From: an uncultured Collinsella sp.
GTDB taxonomy: Bacteria > Actinomycetota > Coriobacteriia > Coriobacteriales > Coriobacteriaceae
Length of the DNA stretch: 64,000 nt
Direction: 5' to 3'
NCBI GenBank assembly: GCA_937995345.1
Contig: CALKKS010000013.1
Location: 1 to 64,000, forward strand
Positions 16,335 through 26,053 of this stretch are shown in pieces. The notes under the pieces are model-generated. The model was not told the DNA's origin. It did no database searches and saw only the letters and a program-made list of their open reading frames with translations. How positions within the stretch are numbered: position 1 is the first letter of the stretch; every line of letters begins with the position of its first letter. A program made the position numbers and the translations under genes.

Positions 16335-17428
16335 CGGATGCCTTCCAGCAAAGAATCGTATAGGTTCTGGAGCTGCAGCGAGCTTGCAGCGATGTCGAAC
16401 GCTTTGACGCCCTCCTCGTCCTCTGGAAGGAATGGCCTATCCCTCATTTCAAGAAGGTGTTCGGCCCAAACCCCAGGGGAAGACGAAAGGTGCTCAAAGT
16501 CGACAAGAGAGGTAAAGGCCGTCTCAGAGGTCATGGCATCAGACGCGAGCATGGGTACGTGCGCGGCTTGGCATTCGACGCCGACGACCGGAAGGCCCTC
16601 GTAAAGCGATGGCAGGCAGAACACGTCGAAAGCCTGATAGAGCTCATAGACCTTTTCGTACTGACCGAGGAACAAGACGGAATCGTCTAGGCCAAGCTCC
16701 TTGGCCCTGTCAATCGTGGCGGTAAGAAGAGGTCCCTCCCCTGCGCAAACCAAGAGGGCCGAAGGCTCAAGCTTCTTTAGCTCAGAGAACACTTCAAGCA
16801 AAAAGGAATGGTTCTTCTGCTTGACAAAGCGGCCAATATGGCCCACGACAAAAGACGACTGATCGATGCCGAGAGAGCCCCTCACCTTGTTACGAGCCTC
16901 ATCCGATGGCAAAAAGAGAGACGTGTCAATGGCATTGGGAAGCAGCGTAAAACTGCTCCCTTTGCCAAAGAGCCATTCGCCTGCATACTTCGAGCACGCG
17001 ATTCGGTTCGTGGCGTATCTGTTCGAGAAGGGTTTGAGCAGACCCTTAATCGCGTTCTTGGCGTACTCGCCAGCCCCCGAGGTGGAGTGACTATGAGCAA
17101 TACGCACGGGAACGCCGGCCTTCTTTGCGGCGCGCAAAGGAAAAACGCTCATAGCGTTGACATGACTGTGCACTATGGGCCAGCGCTCAGCCTCAAACAG
17201 CTCGTGAAGGTCTCGCTGGTAGGAAAAGGCATGCTGGTACGGGGGAATCTTTATGACCCTCCCGCCAAGTTCCTCTATCTCGGAAAGCGGGACACGGGAA
17301 GAATCGGCATCAACAAGAATATCGAACTGGTATCGCGAACAGTCGATGTGGCGGTAGTAGTTCATGACCACCGCCTCAACGCCGCCCCCGACCATCTTGC
17401 CGACTACATGCGCAACTCTTACAGGCAT
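16331..17428 (-). CDS. Glycosyltransferase family 4 (EpsF-like)
   Basis: 365 residues from the ATG at 17428 (MPVRVAHVVGKMVGGGVEAV), two bases beyond the stop of the manC-type gene. Motifs: VRIAHSHSTSG, TLLPNAIDTSLF, VVGHIGRFVKQKNHSFLLEV and DVFCLPSLYEGLPVVGVECQAAHVPML with the E-x7-E pair. It is most like EpsF-type enzymes of exopolysaccharide loci and resembles the enzyme at 11797-12957. Acts in the cytoplasm on the growing lipid-linked oligosaccharide. Confidence 0.85.
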   Translation of the reverse strand: MPVRVAHVVGKMVGGGVEAVVMNYYRHIDCSRYQFDILVDADSSRVPLSEIEELGGRVIKIPPYQHAFSYQRDLHELFEAERWPIVHSHVNAMSVFPLRAAKKAGVPVRIAHSHSTSGAGEYAKNAIKGLLKPFSNRYATNRIACSKYAGEWLFGKGSSFTLLPNAIDTSLFLPSDEARNKVRGSLGIDQSSFVVGHIGRFVKQKNHSFLLEVFSELKKLEPSALLVCAGEGPLLTATIDRAKELGLDDSVLFLGQYEKVYELYQAFDVFCLPSLYEGLPVVGVECQAAHVPMLASDAMTSETAFTSLVDFEHLSSSPGVWAEHLLEMRDRPFLPEDEEGVKAFDIAASSLQLQNLYDSLLEGIR

Positions 17429-17429
17429 A

Positions 17430-18779
17430 TCAGCTCCAGAAGTCCTCGAAACGCTCGATGTCCTCCTCGACGAGCTGGTCGCCGAGCTGGACCTCGATGA
17501 TGTGGAGATCTGCGCCCGACGCATGCACGGCATGCATGCGGCCGACCTCGATGTTCACCACGGAGCCGGCGCGCACGGGGATGACCTCGCCGTCGAGCAC
17601 GACCTCGCCCGCCCCGCAGGCGACCGTCCAGATTTCCGAGCGCCGGGCATGGCGCTGATAGCTGACCTGTTTGCCGTCGGAAATGACGAGCTCCTTGGTG
17701 AGCGACTTGCGTCCGTCGGGGTAGACTGAGCTGTCGAGCACCCGGTACTCGCCCCAGCGGCGGCGCTCGTACATCGGGCGCGTCTCGGCGGCCTCGGAGA
17801 CCTGGCGCTTGATGCCGGCCGACGCCTCCTTGCCGCAAGCGAGGATGCCGTCGTGCGTGGCCACCACCACAGCGTCAGAGAGCCCCGCCACCACCATGGG
17901 GAGGCCGGTCTCATTGATGACATGGACGTTTGAGCACGTGGCGCAGTCGACGACAGCACGGCCCGAGGCCTGCTCGGCCATCTCCTCCGTGAGGGTGTTC
18001 CAGGTGCCCAGGTCCTTCCAGGTGCCCGAGTAGGGCACCACGCCGATGGACTGCGCCCTCTCGACCACCTCGTAGTCGAAGGAGATCTTGGGCAGCTCCG
18101 CGTAGCGCGAGCGGAACTCGTCGAAGGACGCGGCCTTTAGGTAGCCGTCAGAGATAGCGGTAAGATAGCCGAGCCTGAACGCGAAAACGCCGCAGTTCCA
18201 GAGGGCACCCTGCGAGATGAGCGCCTCAGCCGTCGCCTCGTCGGGCTTCTCGGTGAAGCGGGCGACCTTGCGGGGGTTGCCAGAGGGGTCGCCCGGCACG
18301 ATGTAGCCGTACTTCTCAGAAGGATAAGTAGGCTCCACGCCTAAGAGCACCAGGTCGGCGAAGCCGGACTGCACGGCCTCGTCGAGCTTGACCACCCCGT
18401 CGTAGTAGGCCTGGTCGGCGTAGGAGTCGATGGGCATCACTATCACGGTGTCGCCGGCGTCGGCGCCCTGCTCCATGGCAAGGTGCGCGCAGGCGAGCAT
18501 GATGGCCGGGGCGGTGTCGCGGCGTTCGGGCTCAAGCACCAGGGCGTAGTCGCCCACGACCTGGCTCCTGATGGAGAACTCCTGGTCCGCACAGGTGGCG
18601 ATGGTCACGTCCAGATCGGCGCCCACGGCGCGTATCTGCGAGAAGACGCGCTGCACCATGGAAACGTGGTTGCCCTGCGAATCACGCAGCACCTTCAGGA
18701 ACTGCTTGGAGCGCGATGAGTTGGAGAGCGGCCACAGGCGCGTGCCCGAGCCGCCGGAGAGCAGTATAAGATGGGTCAC
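17430..18779 (-). CDS. manC: Mannose-1-phosphate guanylyltransferase (ManC/CpsB type)
   Basis: 449 residues from a GTG at 18779, preceded by AGGGGG; the GTG overlaps the TGA of the phosphomutase gene as GTGA. The nucleotidyltransferase motif LSGGSGTRLWPLSNSSRSKQ opens the protein, FTEKPD is the second signature, and a C-terminal cupin (isomerase-type) half shows RRWGEYRVLD, GKQVSYQRHARRSE and GRMHAVHASG. This is the bifunctional layout of phosphomannose isomerase/GDP-mannose pyrophosphorylase, making GDP-mannose for the glycosyltransferases of the operon. Length is in the normal range (about 450-480). Confidence 0.88.
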   Translation of the reverse strand: MTHLILLSGGSGTRLWPLSNSSRSKQFLKVLRDSQGNHVSMVQRVFSQIRAVGADLDVTIATCADQEFSIRSQVVGDYALVLEPERRDTAPAIMLACAHLAMEQGADAGDTVIVMPIDSYADQAYYDGVVKLDEAVQSGFADLVLLGVEPTYPSEKYGYIVPGDPSGNPRKVARFTEKPDEATAEALISQGALWNCGVFAFRLGYLTAISDGYLKAASFDEFRSRYAELPKISFDYEVVERAQSIGVVPYSGTWKDLGTWNTLTEEMAEQASGRAVVDCATCSNVHVINETGLPMVVAGLSDAVVVATHDGILACGKEASAGIKRQVSEAAETRPMYERRRWGEYRVLDSSVYPDGRKSLTKELVISDGKQVSYQRHARRSEIWTVACGAGEVVLDGEVIPVRAGSVVNIEVGRMHAVHASGADLHIIEVQLGDQLVEEDIERFEDFWS

Positions 18780-20485
18780 TTCGTTCCCCCTAGGATGGAC
18801 TCGACTTCGGCTGATATGGATGCAAGAAGGGAGTCGGCCCCTTCCATCGTCGCCGCCTTGGCGAACACGTAGGCCTTGACCTTCGGCTCGGTGCCAGAGG
18901 GCCGCACGATCGCGCGGGAGCCGCCGGCCAGGCGCAGCTCCAGGACGTCGGCGGACGGGAGCTGCTGGGGCTCCGGGTCGGAGGGGTTCACGGCGGGCAT
19001 CTCGGCTCCTTCGGCGTAGTCGATGACCTGGTCGACGGGCAGGCCCGCGACCTCCGCGGGCGGGTTCGCGCGAAGTCCGGCCATGATGGCGGCCATGTCC
19101 GCGGCCCCCTCCGGGCCCTCGTACGTCTTGGAGAGCAGCGCGCTCGCCCAGAAGCCGTGCTCCGCGTAGAGCCTCTGCATGGCCTCGTAGAGGTCCAGGC
19201 CCCTCGCCTTCCAGTGGGCGGCGAGCTCGCACACGAGCACGGACGCCACGACGGCATCCTTGTCGCGGGCGTGGGTGCCGGCGAGGTAGCCGTAGGACTC
19301 CTCGAAGCCGAAGAGGAAGTCCGCCTCGCGCCCCTGCGACTCCAAAAGGCCTATCTGCTCGCCGATGAACTTGAACCCGGTGAGCGTGCGGCGCAGTTCC
19401 AGGCCGTAGGAACGCGCGAGGTCGTCGGCCATGGGGGCGGAGACCACGGTGGTGACGGCCACCCTGCGCGAGAGGTCCTCGCCGCGCTCGGCTGCCTGCT
19501 CGGCGAGCATGTCGAGCAGGAGCAGTCCCACCTCGTTGCCCGAGAGCAACCTGTACTCGCCCCCGTGTGGGACGGCGATGCCCAGGCGGTCGCAGTCGGG
19601 GTCGGTGGCGAAGAGGAGGTCCGCCTCGGTCTCCTCGCAGAGCTCGAGGCCGAGCCCCAGTGCCTCACGTACCTCGGGGTTGGGGTACGGGCAGGTCGGG
19701 AAGTCGCCGTCCTGGACGGCCTGCTCCTCGACCACGTGGACGTCGGTCACTCCGATCTTGGCGAGGACCCTGGAGACGCACTCCAGGCCCACGCCGTGCA
19801 GCGGCGTGTAGGCCACGCGCAGGCCCGAGCAGTCCACGCCGGTCGCCTGGGCGGCGACCAGGTCGACGAACTTCTCGATGACGGACTCGTCGATGGCATT
19901 GGCGAGCCCTCGCTCAACGGCCTCGCCGTAGGGCATGGCCCTCACGTCTTCGAACGGGTCCACGGCGTCGATGGCCACCTGGATGGCCTCGGCCGTGGCA
20001 ACCGTGATCTGGCAGCCGTCCGCGCCGTAGACCTTGTATCCGTTGTAGGCTGCCGGGTTGTGGCTCGCGGTTATGTTCACGCCCGCCGAGCACCCCAGCT
20101 CGCGCACCGCGAAGCTGAGGGCCGGCGTGGGCTCCACTCGCTCGTACATGTACGACTTGATTCCGTTAGCGGCCAGCACCGAGGCCGCGCGGCGCACGAA
20201 CTCCTCGCTGCCGTGGCGGGTGTCGCGGCACAGGACCACGATCGGCGCATCGAGGTTGGCGTTCAGCCAGTCGGCGAGGCCCTGGGTCGCCTTGCCCACC
20301 GTGTAGGAGTTCATGCGGTTGGGCCCCAGGCCAAGCTTGCCGCGCAGGCCGCCCGTGCCGAATGCCAGGTCGCGGTAGAAGGCGTCCTCGCACTCGGAAG
20401 CAGGCATGCACTCGAGGACGACTCGCTCATCCTCGGAGACACCGGAGAGCCAGCCGTCGAAACGTTCAGTTTTCGTGTTATTCAT
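18776..20485 (-). CDS. Phosphoglucomutase/phosphomannomutase
   Basis: 569 residues of the alpha-D-phosphohexomutase superfamily. The catalytic phosphoserine loop is ITASHNPAAYNGYKVYG (about residue 140), the metal loop FATDPDCDRLG (about 297), the sugar-binding loop GFEESYGYLAG (about 402) and the phosphate-binding loop RPSGTEPKVK (about 540). It interconverts hexose-6-P and hexose-1-P, supplying glucose-1-P or mannose-1-P to the manC-type enzyme that follows. Length and the TASHNP context fit the PgcA/PGM2-like group with broad specificity. Confidence 0.88.
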   Translation of the reverse strand: MNNTKTERFDGWLSGVSEDERVVLECMPASECEDAFYRDLAFGTGGLRGKLGLGPNRMNSYTVGKATQGLADWLNANLDAPIVVLCRDTRHGSEEFVRRAASVLAANGIKSYMYERVEPTPALSFAVRELGCSAGVNITASHNPAAYNGYKVYGADGCQITVATAEAIQVAIDAVDPFEDVRAMPYGEAVERGLANAIDESVIEKFVDLVAAQATGVDCSGLRVAYTPLHGVGLECVSRVLAKIGVTDVHVVEEQAVQDGDFPTCPYPNPEVREALGLGLELCEETEADLLFATDPDCDRLGIAVPHGGEYRLLSGNEVGLLLLDMLAEQAAERGEDLSRRVAVTTVVSAPMADDLARSYGLELRRTLTGFKFIGEQIGLLESQGREADFLFGFEESYGYLAGTHARDKDAVVASVLVCELAAHWKARGLDLYEAMQRLYAEHGFWASALLSKTYEGPEGAADMAAIMAGLRANPPAEVAGLPVDQVIDYAEGAEMPAVNPSDPEPQQLPSADVLELRLAGGSRAIVRPSGTEPKVKAYVFAKAATMEGADSLLASISAEVESILGGTK

Positions 20486-20488
20486 TGG

Positions 20489-21133
20489 TTATCTCCCCGT
20501 CTTCTTCTTGCCAAACATGGCACCGAAAGTGCCTGTAAAACATTTCCAATCCATGCCGAAGCAACGGTTCCGCACGTAATGGAGCTCAATCTTCTGGCGC
20601 AGGCCACTATCGAAGGTCGCGGCATTACGATCAGTGGCCTGCCATAGGCCCGTGATGCCCGGGGCAACGCTCAACAGCTCTTCCTTCTCCTCGTCGGTGA
20701 AGTGCTGTTCCAGCTCATCACGCGTGATGGGACGCGGCCCGATAACGGACAGGTCGCCCTTGAGCACGTTGAGGAACTGCGGCACCTCGTCGATGGAGCA
20801 CTTACGGATGAACCGGCCCACCTTGGTGATGCGCGGGTCGTCGTCGACCTTGCGCTCAACCTCCCACTGGTGCAGCTGCTCGGGGCTCAGGTACTTATGC
20901 ACGTCGTTGGCGTCTGCCACCATGCTGCGGAGCTTAAGCACGCGGATCACCCGGCCTCCCCTGCCCACGCGCTCCTGCGCGTAGACCGGGCAGCCCGGCG
21001 ACTCCGCGCAGATCGCGGCGCAGACGCAGGCCATGGGAATCGCCAGCACCGCGGTGCACCCGGCGCTGAAGGCTATGTCGAACGTTCTCTTGCATATGCG
21101 GTAGAAGAGGGTCCCCGTCGGCTTCCTAGGCAT
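20489..21133 (-). CDS. Polyprenyl-phosphate sugar phosphotransferase (second of a pair)
   Basis: 214 residues. One N-terminal membrane segment (FDIAFSAGCTAVLAIPMACV) and the bacterial sugar transferase domain: LKLRSMVADAN, RITKVGRFIRKCSIDEVPQF, DLSVIGPRPITRDE and PGITGLWQATDRN. It would transfer a sugar-1-phosphate from a nucleotide sugar to undecaprenyl phosphate, the committing step of repeat-unit synthesis. It overlaps the first, homologous transferase gene by eight bases. Phosphomutase follows after three bases. Monofunctional length (about 200) without the long four-TM N-terminal region of WbaP. Confidence 0.85.
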   Translation of the reverse strand: MPRKPTGTLFYRICKRTFDIAFSAGCTAVLAIPMACVCAAICAESPGCPVYAQERVGRGGRVIRVLKLRSMVADANDVHKYLSPEQLHQWEVERKVDDDPRITKVGRFIRKCSIDEVPQFLNVLKGDLSVIGPRPITRDELEQHFTDEEKEELLSVAPGITGLWQATDRNAATFDSGLRQKIELHYVRNRCFGMDWKCFTGTFGAMFGKKKTGR

Positions 21134-21935
21134 GGGCTAGCACCCCACCAGGGAAAAAGTCGTGGGAAATGCCTCTAGCAGGCACCCCCCCCGTAATCAT
21201 TTCGACAACCGTGAGTGCCACGATCTTCAGGTCAGTGGCCACGCCGCGCTTGGCGATGTACTCCAGGTCGCGTCGTACCATGCCGTCGAAGTCCGTGTCG
21301 TTGCGGTCGGTAACTTGCCACCAGCCGGTGATGCCGGGCTTCACGGCCAGGCGCTGCAGGTCGTACTCGGTGTACTCAGCCACCTCGTTGGGCAGCGGCG
21401 GGCGCGGGCCCACGACGGACATCTGGCCCAGGAACACGTTGAGGAACTGAGGGAACTCGTCGATGGAGTGCTTGCGTATGAACTTGCCGATCTTGGTGAC
21501 GCGGGGGTCGTCCCTCATCTTGAACATGGCGCCGGCGACCTCGTTCCGCTCCCTGAGCTCGGCGAGGCGCTCGTCGGCGTCCCGGTACATGGAGCGGAAC
21601 TTCCACATGCGGAAGGTGGACAGGCTGCCGTCGCGGTGGGTCTGGCCAACGCGCATCTGGCTGTAGAACGGGTTGCCCTCGCTCTCCAGGCGGATGGCCG
21701 CGGCGAGCACAAGGCTCGGCACGGCGATGACGGCCAGCACGCAGCCGCTGAACACGATGTCGAAGGCGCGCTTTACGGTCCTGTAGCACAGGCGCGAGCG
21801 GTCCCAGTCCTTCACGGTCCGCATGGACTTGTAGCGCATGCTCGCGTCGCCGTCGCTCATTGCCTGGGCAACCAGCGCGGCCCCCACCGGCGCGTTTTGC
21901 CCTGTCGCTTCTTTAGTGGTCAAGTTCAAATCCAC
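21126..21935 (-). CDS. Polyprenyl-phosphate sugar phosphotransferase (first of a pair)
   Basis: 269 residues from a GTG at 21935. A 50-residue hydrophilic leader precedes the membrane segment (KRAFDIVFSGCVLAVIAVPS), then MWKFRSMYRDADERL, RVTKIGKFIRKHSIDEFPQF, MSVVGPRPPLPNEVAEY and PGITGWWQVTDRNDTDFDG, all canonical for WcaJ/RfbP-type phosphoglycosyltransferases. The last codons include a G8 run (21185-21192). A G9 run (21954-21962) lies just upstream; with ten G, an ATG at its 5' side would join this frame. First structural enzyme of the operon after the NusG-like gene. Confidence 0.87.
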   Translation of the reverse strand: MDLNLTTKEATGQNAPVGAALVAQAMSDGDASMRYKSMRTVKDWDRSRLCYRTVKRAFDIVFSGCVLAVIAVPSLVLAAAIRLESEGNPFYSQMRVGQTHRDGSLSTFRMWKFRSMYRDADERLAELRERNEVAGAMFKMRDDPRVTKIGKFIRKHSIDEFPQFLNVFLGQMSVVGPRPPLPNEVAEYTEYDLQRLAVKPGITGWWQVTDRNDTDFDGMVRRDLEYIAKRGVATDLKIVALTVVEMITGGVPARGISHDFFPGGVLAHA

Positions 21936-21953
21936 GTCCCTGATTCCAGGGAT

Positions 21954-21962
21954 CCCCCCCCC
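21954..21962 (-). repeat. G9 homopolymer in front of the first sugar transferase gene
   Basis: Nine G on the minus strand, directly preceded by AT so that ATG starts with the first G. As sequenced this ATG reads into a stop after a dozen codons. One more G would put it in frame with the sugar transferase. Possibly a slip-strand switch for initiation or just a spacer. Confidence 0.4.
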
Positions 21963-22006
21963 ATCGATGAATTCAAAATGCGAACGAATTGCCGGTGCAA
22001 CGCCCC

Positions 22007-22597
22007 TTACGTCTTACTGGGAACGTCCAGCGGAAGCAGCTCTCTAAAAGCGGAGTCGCCTTCGCCCACGTCTACCAGGCACCAGCGCTTATGACGGTCG
22101 ATCTTCTTTACACGGGCCTCTTGCCCCACCAAAGGCCCCTGCTCTATATGCAGCACGCCGTCTTCTATGCGGGCTACGCTGTTGCGCACCACGCCGTCGT
22201 CGTCGAGCACGCTGCGGTACCAGTCCTGCGCATCGTCCGGCATGGGCGCATAGGCCCGCTCCTTACTGCCGGCGATCCTGCAACCAAAGCTCAACTGGGC
22301 CAAAGCCTTGTCGAGTAGGGCGGCATCGCGCGTGGCGACGAAGAAGTATTCCTTGTACATAGGTTTGGTTTGGAGCGACCACGCGCCGTCCCGCTTAAAC
22401 CAGAACTCCTTTTGCATCACAAAAGCGTCCTGCATCAGCTCGTGCGGGATAATGCGTCGGACCTTTTCGCAGGTCTCGCGCTCTTTGCCATCGGGGGTGT
22501 GGACCAGATACCAGCGGACGCGGCCGCGCTGGCTGTTGGTGATGGCGCCGTTAAAAGCACCGGGCAGCTGCTCTTGGCGCCGCATTGTCTGTTCCAT
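22007..22597 (-). CDS. NusG-family processive antiterminator (LoaP/UpxY-like)
   Basis: 196 residues from the ATG at 22597 (MEQTMRRQEQLPG), chosen because AAGGGGG stands eight bases before it; a longer start 11 codons upstream lacks this. VRWYLVHTPDGKERETCEKV opens the NGN domain (about residues 27-110) and HIEQGPLVGQEARVKKIDRHKRW is the KOW motif near the C-terminus (about 150-175). Paralogues of NusG such as RfaH, UpxY and LoaP bind RNA polymerase at the start of long surface-polysaccharide or antibiotic operons and suppress termination. It heads the 16 kb polysaccharide operon, and a perfect hairpin lies in its leader. Confidence 0.85.
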   Translation of the reverse strand: MEQTMRRQEQLPGAFNGAITNSQRGRVRWYLVHTPDGKERETCEKVRRIIPHELMQDAFVMQKEFWFKRDGAWSLQTKPMYKEYFFVATRDAALLDKALAQLSFGCRIAGSKERAYAPMPDDAQDWYRSVLDDDGVVRNSVARIEDGVLHIEQGPLVGQEARVKKIDRHKRWCLVDVGEGDSAFRELLPLDVPSKT

Positions 22598-22615
22598 CTC
22601 TCGCCCCCTTAACTT

Positions 22616-22638
22616 GCATCCGCGACGCACGCGGATGC
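22616..22638 (-). promoter_or_regulatory. Leader hairpin before the NusG-like gene
   Basis: Perfect 9 bp stem GCATCCGCG / CGCGGATGC with a five-base loop, ending about 19 bases before the start codon and just upstream of the ribosome site. No T run follows, so it is not a terminator. LoaP-type antiterminators are known to act through an RNA hairpin in the leader; this is the obvious candidate. It could alternatively shape translation of the NusG-like gene. Confidence 0.5.
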
Positions 22639-22771
22639 AGGGGCGTTAAGAACAGGCTTCTCGCTCGCAGCTAGGCGCAGTCGCAAAAGTACAGGTTTTT
22701 GTAGAGGCGTATGGAGATGCACCCATTCGCGGCGCATTTTGTGCAATCTGGGAAAACGCGAGCAGTTTGCT

Positions 22772-22800
22772 CGTATAATGAGCAACGTCGAAAGATACAA
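22772..22800 (-). promoter_or_regulatory. Candidate promoter of the polysaccharide operon
   Basis: On the minus strand TTGTAT and TATACG are separated by 17 bases, about 150 bases upstream of the NusG-like gene. A short inverted repeat (CGAGCA-GTT-TGCTCG at 22759-22773) lies at its downstream edge. On the plus strand the same stretch reads TATAAT at 22774, but nothing is encoded downstream on that strand. Confidence 0.4.
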
Positions 22801-22830
22801 AAACGTGTACCTTTTTGCACAACAAAAAAA

Positions 22831-22852
22831 AAGCCGCTCTAACCAGCGGCTT
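22831..22852 (-). terminator. Second terminator after thrS
   Basis: Stem AAGCCGCT / AGCGGCTT with a six-base loop followed on the minus strand by a run of nine T; on the plus strand it is followed by TTTTCTTC, so it may work in both directions and insulate the polysaccharide promoter. Confidence 0.75.
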
Positions 22853-22871
22853 TTCTTCTATAGACAACAAA

Positions 22872-22903
22872 AAAGGCGACCGCCCGCGAGGACGATCGCC
22901 TTT
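22872..22903 (-). terminator. Terminator of thrS
   Basis: Stem AAAGGCGA / TCGCCTTT followed by TTTTG on the minus strand, about 20 bases after the thrS stop codon. Together with the hairpin at 22831-22852 it forms a tandem terminator. Confidence 0.75.
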
Positions 22904-22925
22904 GTTAATTCTTGTGTTGTTTGCG

Positions 22926-24689
<1,764 letters not shown>

Positions 24690-24780
24690 GGGTATGTTTT
24701 CTCCTCTCGGATGCCTGGTGCAAGTGCGTGCGCCCGGCGCTGGTGCGGCGCTTGCAGGCGCGGCGTTTTTGACTTGCATC

Positions 24781-24808
24781 ATTATAGGCAGGTTGCCTTG
24801 GTATACAA
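24781..24808 (-). promoter_or_regulatory. Promoter of thrS
   Basis: On the minus strand TTGTAT (24803-24808) and a perfect TATAAT (24781-24786) are separated by 16 bases, placing transcription start about 85 bases before the ATG at 24689. No T-box sequence is visible in this leader. The promoter also rules out the longer open frame that extends to 24821. Confidence 0.65.
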
Positions 24809-24840
24809 GCGCCCGCCGCACCTTAATGGCACGGCGGGCG
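24809..24840. terminator. GC-rich hairpin after the zinc-ribbon gene
   Basis: CGCCCGCCG and CGGCGGGCG form a 9 bp stem around a 13-base loop. On the minus strand it follows the zinc-ribbon gene and precedes the thrS promoter; T residues after the stem are sparse in that direction (CTTGT), while the plus strand reads ATTTTCT. A moderate terminator candidate. Confidence 0.45.
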
Positions 24841-24926
24841 ATTTTCTACGCATGCTTCATCGTGTGGGTGCGGGACTGCGTGGCGCGCGGCGCCCGTGGC
24901 TTGCGGCCGGCCCGGCGATGGATGCG

Positions 24927-25358
24927 TTACTGGATGCGAGTTCGGCAGTAGGGGCAGACCTTCCAGTGCGCGTCGAGCGGGCGATGGCAGCTGGGGCACA
25001 CGTTGCGAACCTGGGTGTCGCACACGGGGCACACGACAAAGTCCTTCTCGATGGGCGCGCCGCACTGCGGGCAGGTGCCGTACTGGGCGAGCTGGCGCTC
25101 GCGCAGGGCCATGTCCAGCTCTTGCTCCTCGCGGTCGGCCGCGTAGGAGTGCGGGCGAAGGACCAGGTAGGCGATGAGACCCACAAACGGGATGAGGGCG
25201 ATGATGCCCCATGCCACGTAGGCGCTGGCGCCGCGGCGACGGGCGTCAATGAACACATAGACGACCGACAGCACGTACAGGGCGATGATAAAGCCCACGA
25301 AGGCATAGATGACGCCCATAAGCTGCGGCGACATGAGCTCGTTGATGTATTTGGACAT
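24927..25358 (-). CDS. Two-TM protein with double zinc ribbon
   Basis: 143 residues. Two hydrophobic segments at about residues 14-36 (MGVIYAFVGFIIALYVLSVV) and 46-66 (AYVAWGIIALIPFVGLIAYL), resembling the PLDc-N/YidH-like hairpin, are followed by a short linker and two zinc ribbons: CPQCGAPIEKDFVVCPVCD and CPSCHRPLDAHWKVCPYC. The ribbons face the cytoplasm if the hairpin topology holds. No enzymatic function can be assigned; such proteins are usually hypothetical. The gene stands alone and its start faces the repeat array across a long intergenic region. Confidence 0.75.
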   Translation of the reverse strand: MSKYINELMSPQLMGVIYAFVGFIIALYVLSVVYVFIDARRRGASAYVAWGIIALIPFVGLIAYLVLRPHSYAADREEQELDMALRERQLAQYGTCPQCGAPIEKDFVVCPVCDTQVRNVCPSCHRPLDAHWKVCPYCRTRIQ

Positions 25359-25459
25359 TGAGGTGTACCTTTCGGAATATTTACAGTCCGGTCAAGTTTA
25401 CCACGGGGTTTGTTTATATGGGACCGCGGCTGGGTACGGGGCTGGCGCGGACACAAACA

Positions 25460-25917
25460 TCTCAATCTGTAACAGGTGAGAGCGGAATCCGGTCCTAGAT
25501 GTTACAGAACGAGACACAGGGGTCCCTCCCCGACTTCAATCTCGATCTGTAACATCTTGACTCCAAATCCTCAGCTAACTGTTACAGATTAAGACAAAGA
25601 AAACCGTCCGAACCGAATGTCTCAATCTGTAACAGCTAGAGGCCAGAAGCCCTTCTATCTGTTACAGATCGAGACAAAGGAAAACGTCCAATCTCAATAT
25701 CTCAATCTGTAACAACAACTCGGCAAAAACAGGCCTAACCGTTACAGATTTAGACATTCGAAACCGACTGATAGGTTCATCTAAATCTGTAACATCTAGA
25801 CCCCAAAACGATCCCTAGATGTTACAGAACGAGACAGAAGAATCTCTCCATGACTTTAAATCTCAATCTGTAACATCTGGGGACAGATTTCTCCTCTTAC
25901 TGTTACAGAGCGAGACA
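25460..25917. repeat. Array of 12 alternating inverted motifs with 40 bp pitch
   Basis: Six copies of TCTCAATCTGTAACA (starting at 25460, 25540, 25620, 25700, 25780, 25861) alternate with six copies of its reverse complement TGTTACAGATNGAGACA (starting at 25500, 25580, 25660, 25740, 25820, 25901). The period is 80 bp and the half-period 40 bp, with one single-base slip in the last unit. CTGTAAC is present in all twelve; the three bases after the CTC vary. The 23-25 bp between motifs differ, although R1 and R5 share flanking TAGA. There is no open frame and no protein-coding bias. It fills most of the 727-base gap between two divergently oriented genes. Function unknown. Confidence 0.85.
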
Positions 25918-26053
25918 AACCTCTGACGCCAGGGGCGGCAGACGAGGTCACCGATGGTCCTGAGTCTCCCCTCGCCTGCCGTTGGCGGGTGTTGCGGGGC
26001 TGTTCGCCGCATTGCTGCCACACTGAAGGCGTGCAGACCGTAGGATAGTCTTA

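Noticed and set aside
18780..19232. Longer N-terminus for the manC-type protein
   Set aside because: The extension is the shadow of the phosphomutase gene in another frame; the GTG at 18779 with AGGGGG and GTGA overlap is the natural start.
22774..22779. Plus-strand TATAAT promoter near 22774
   Set aside because: There is no gene downstream on the plus strand and no fitting -35 box; it is more likely incidental to the minus-strand promoter region.
25460..25917. CRISPR array reading of the 40 bp-pitch repeat
   Set aside because: The repeated motif is only 15-17 bp, alternates strictly in orientation, and varies within the motif; no cas gene is present in the window.
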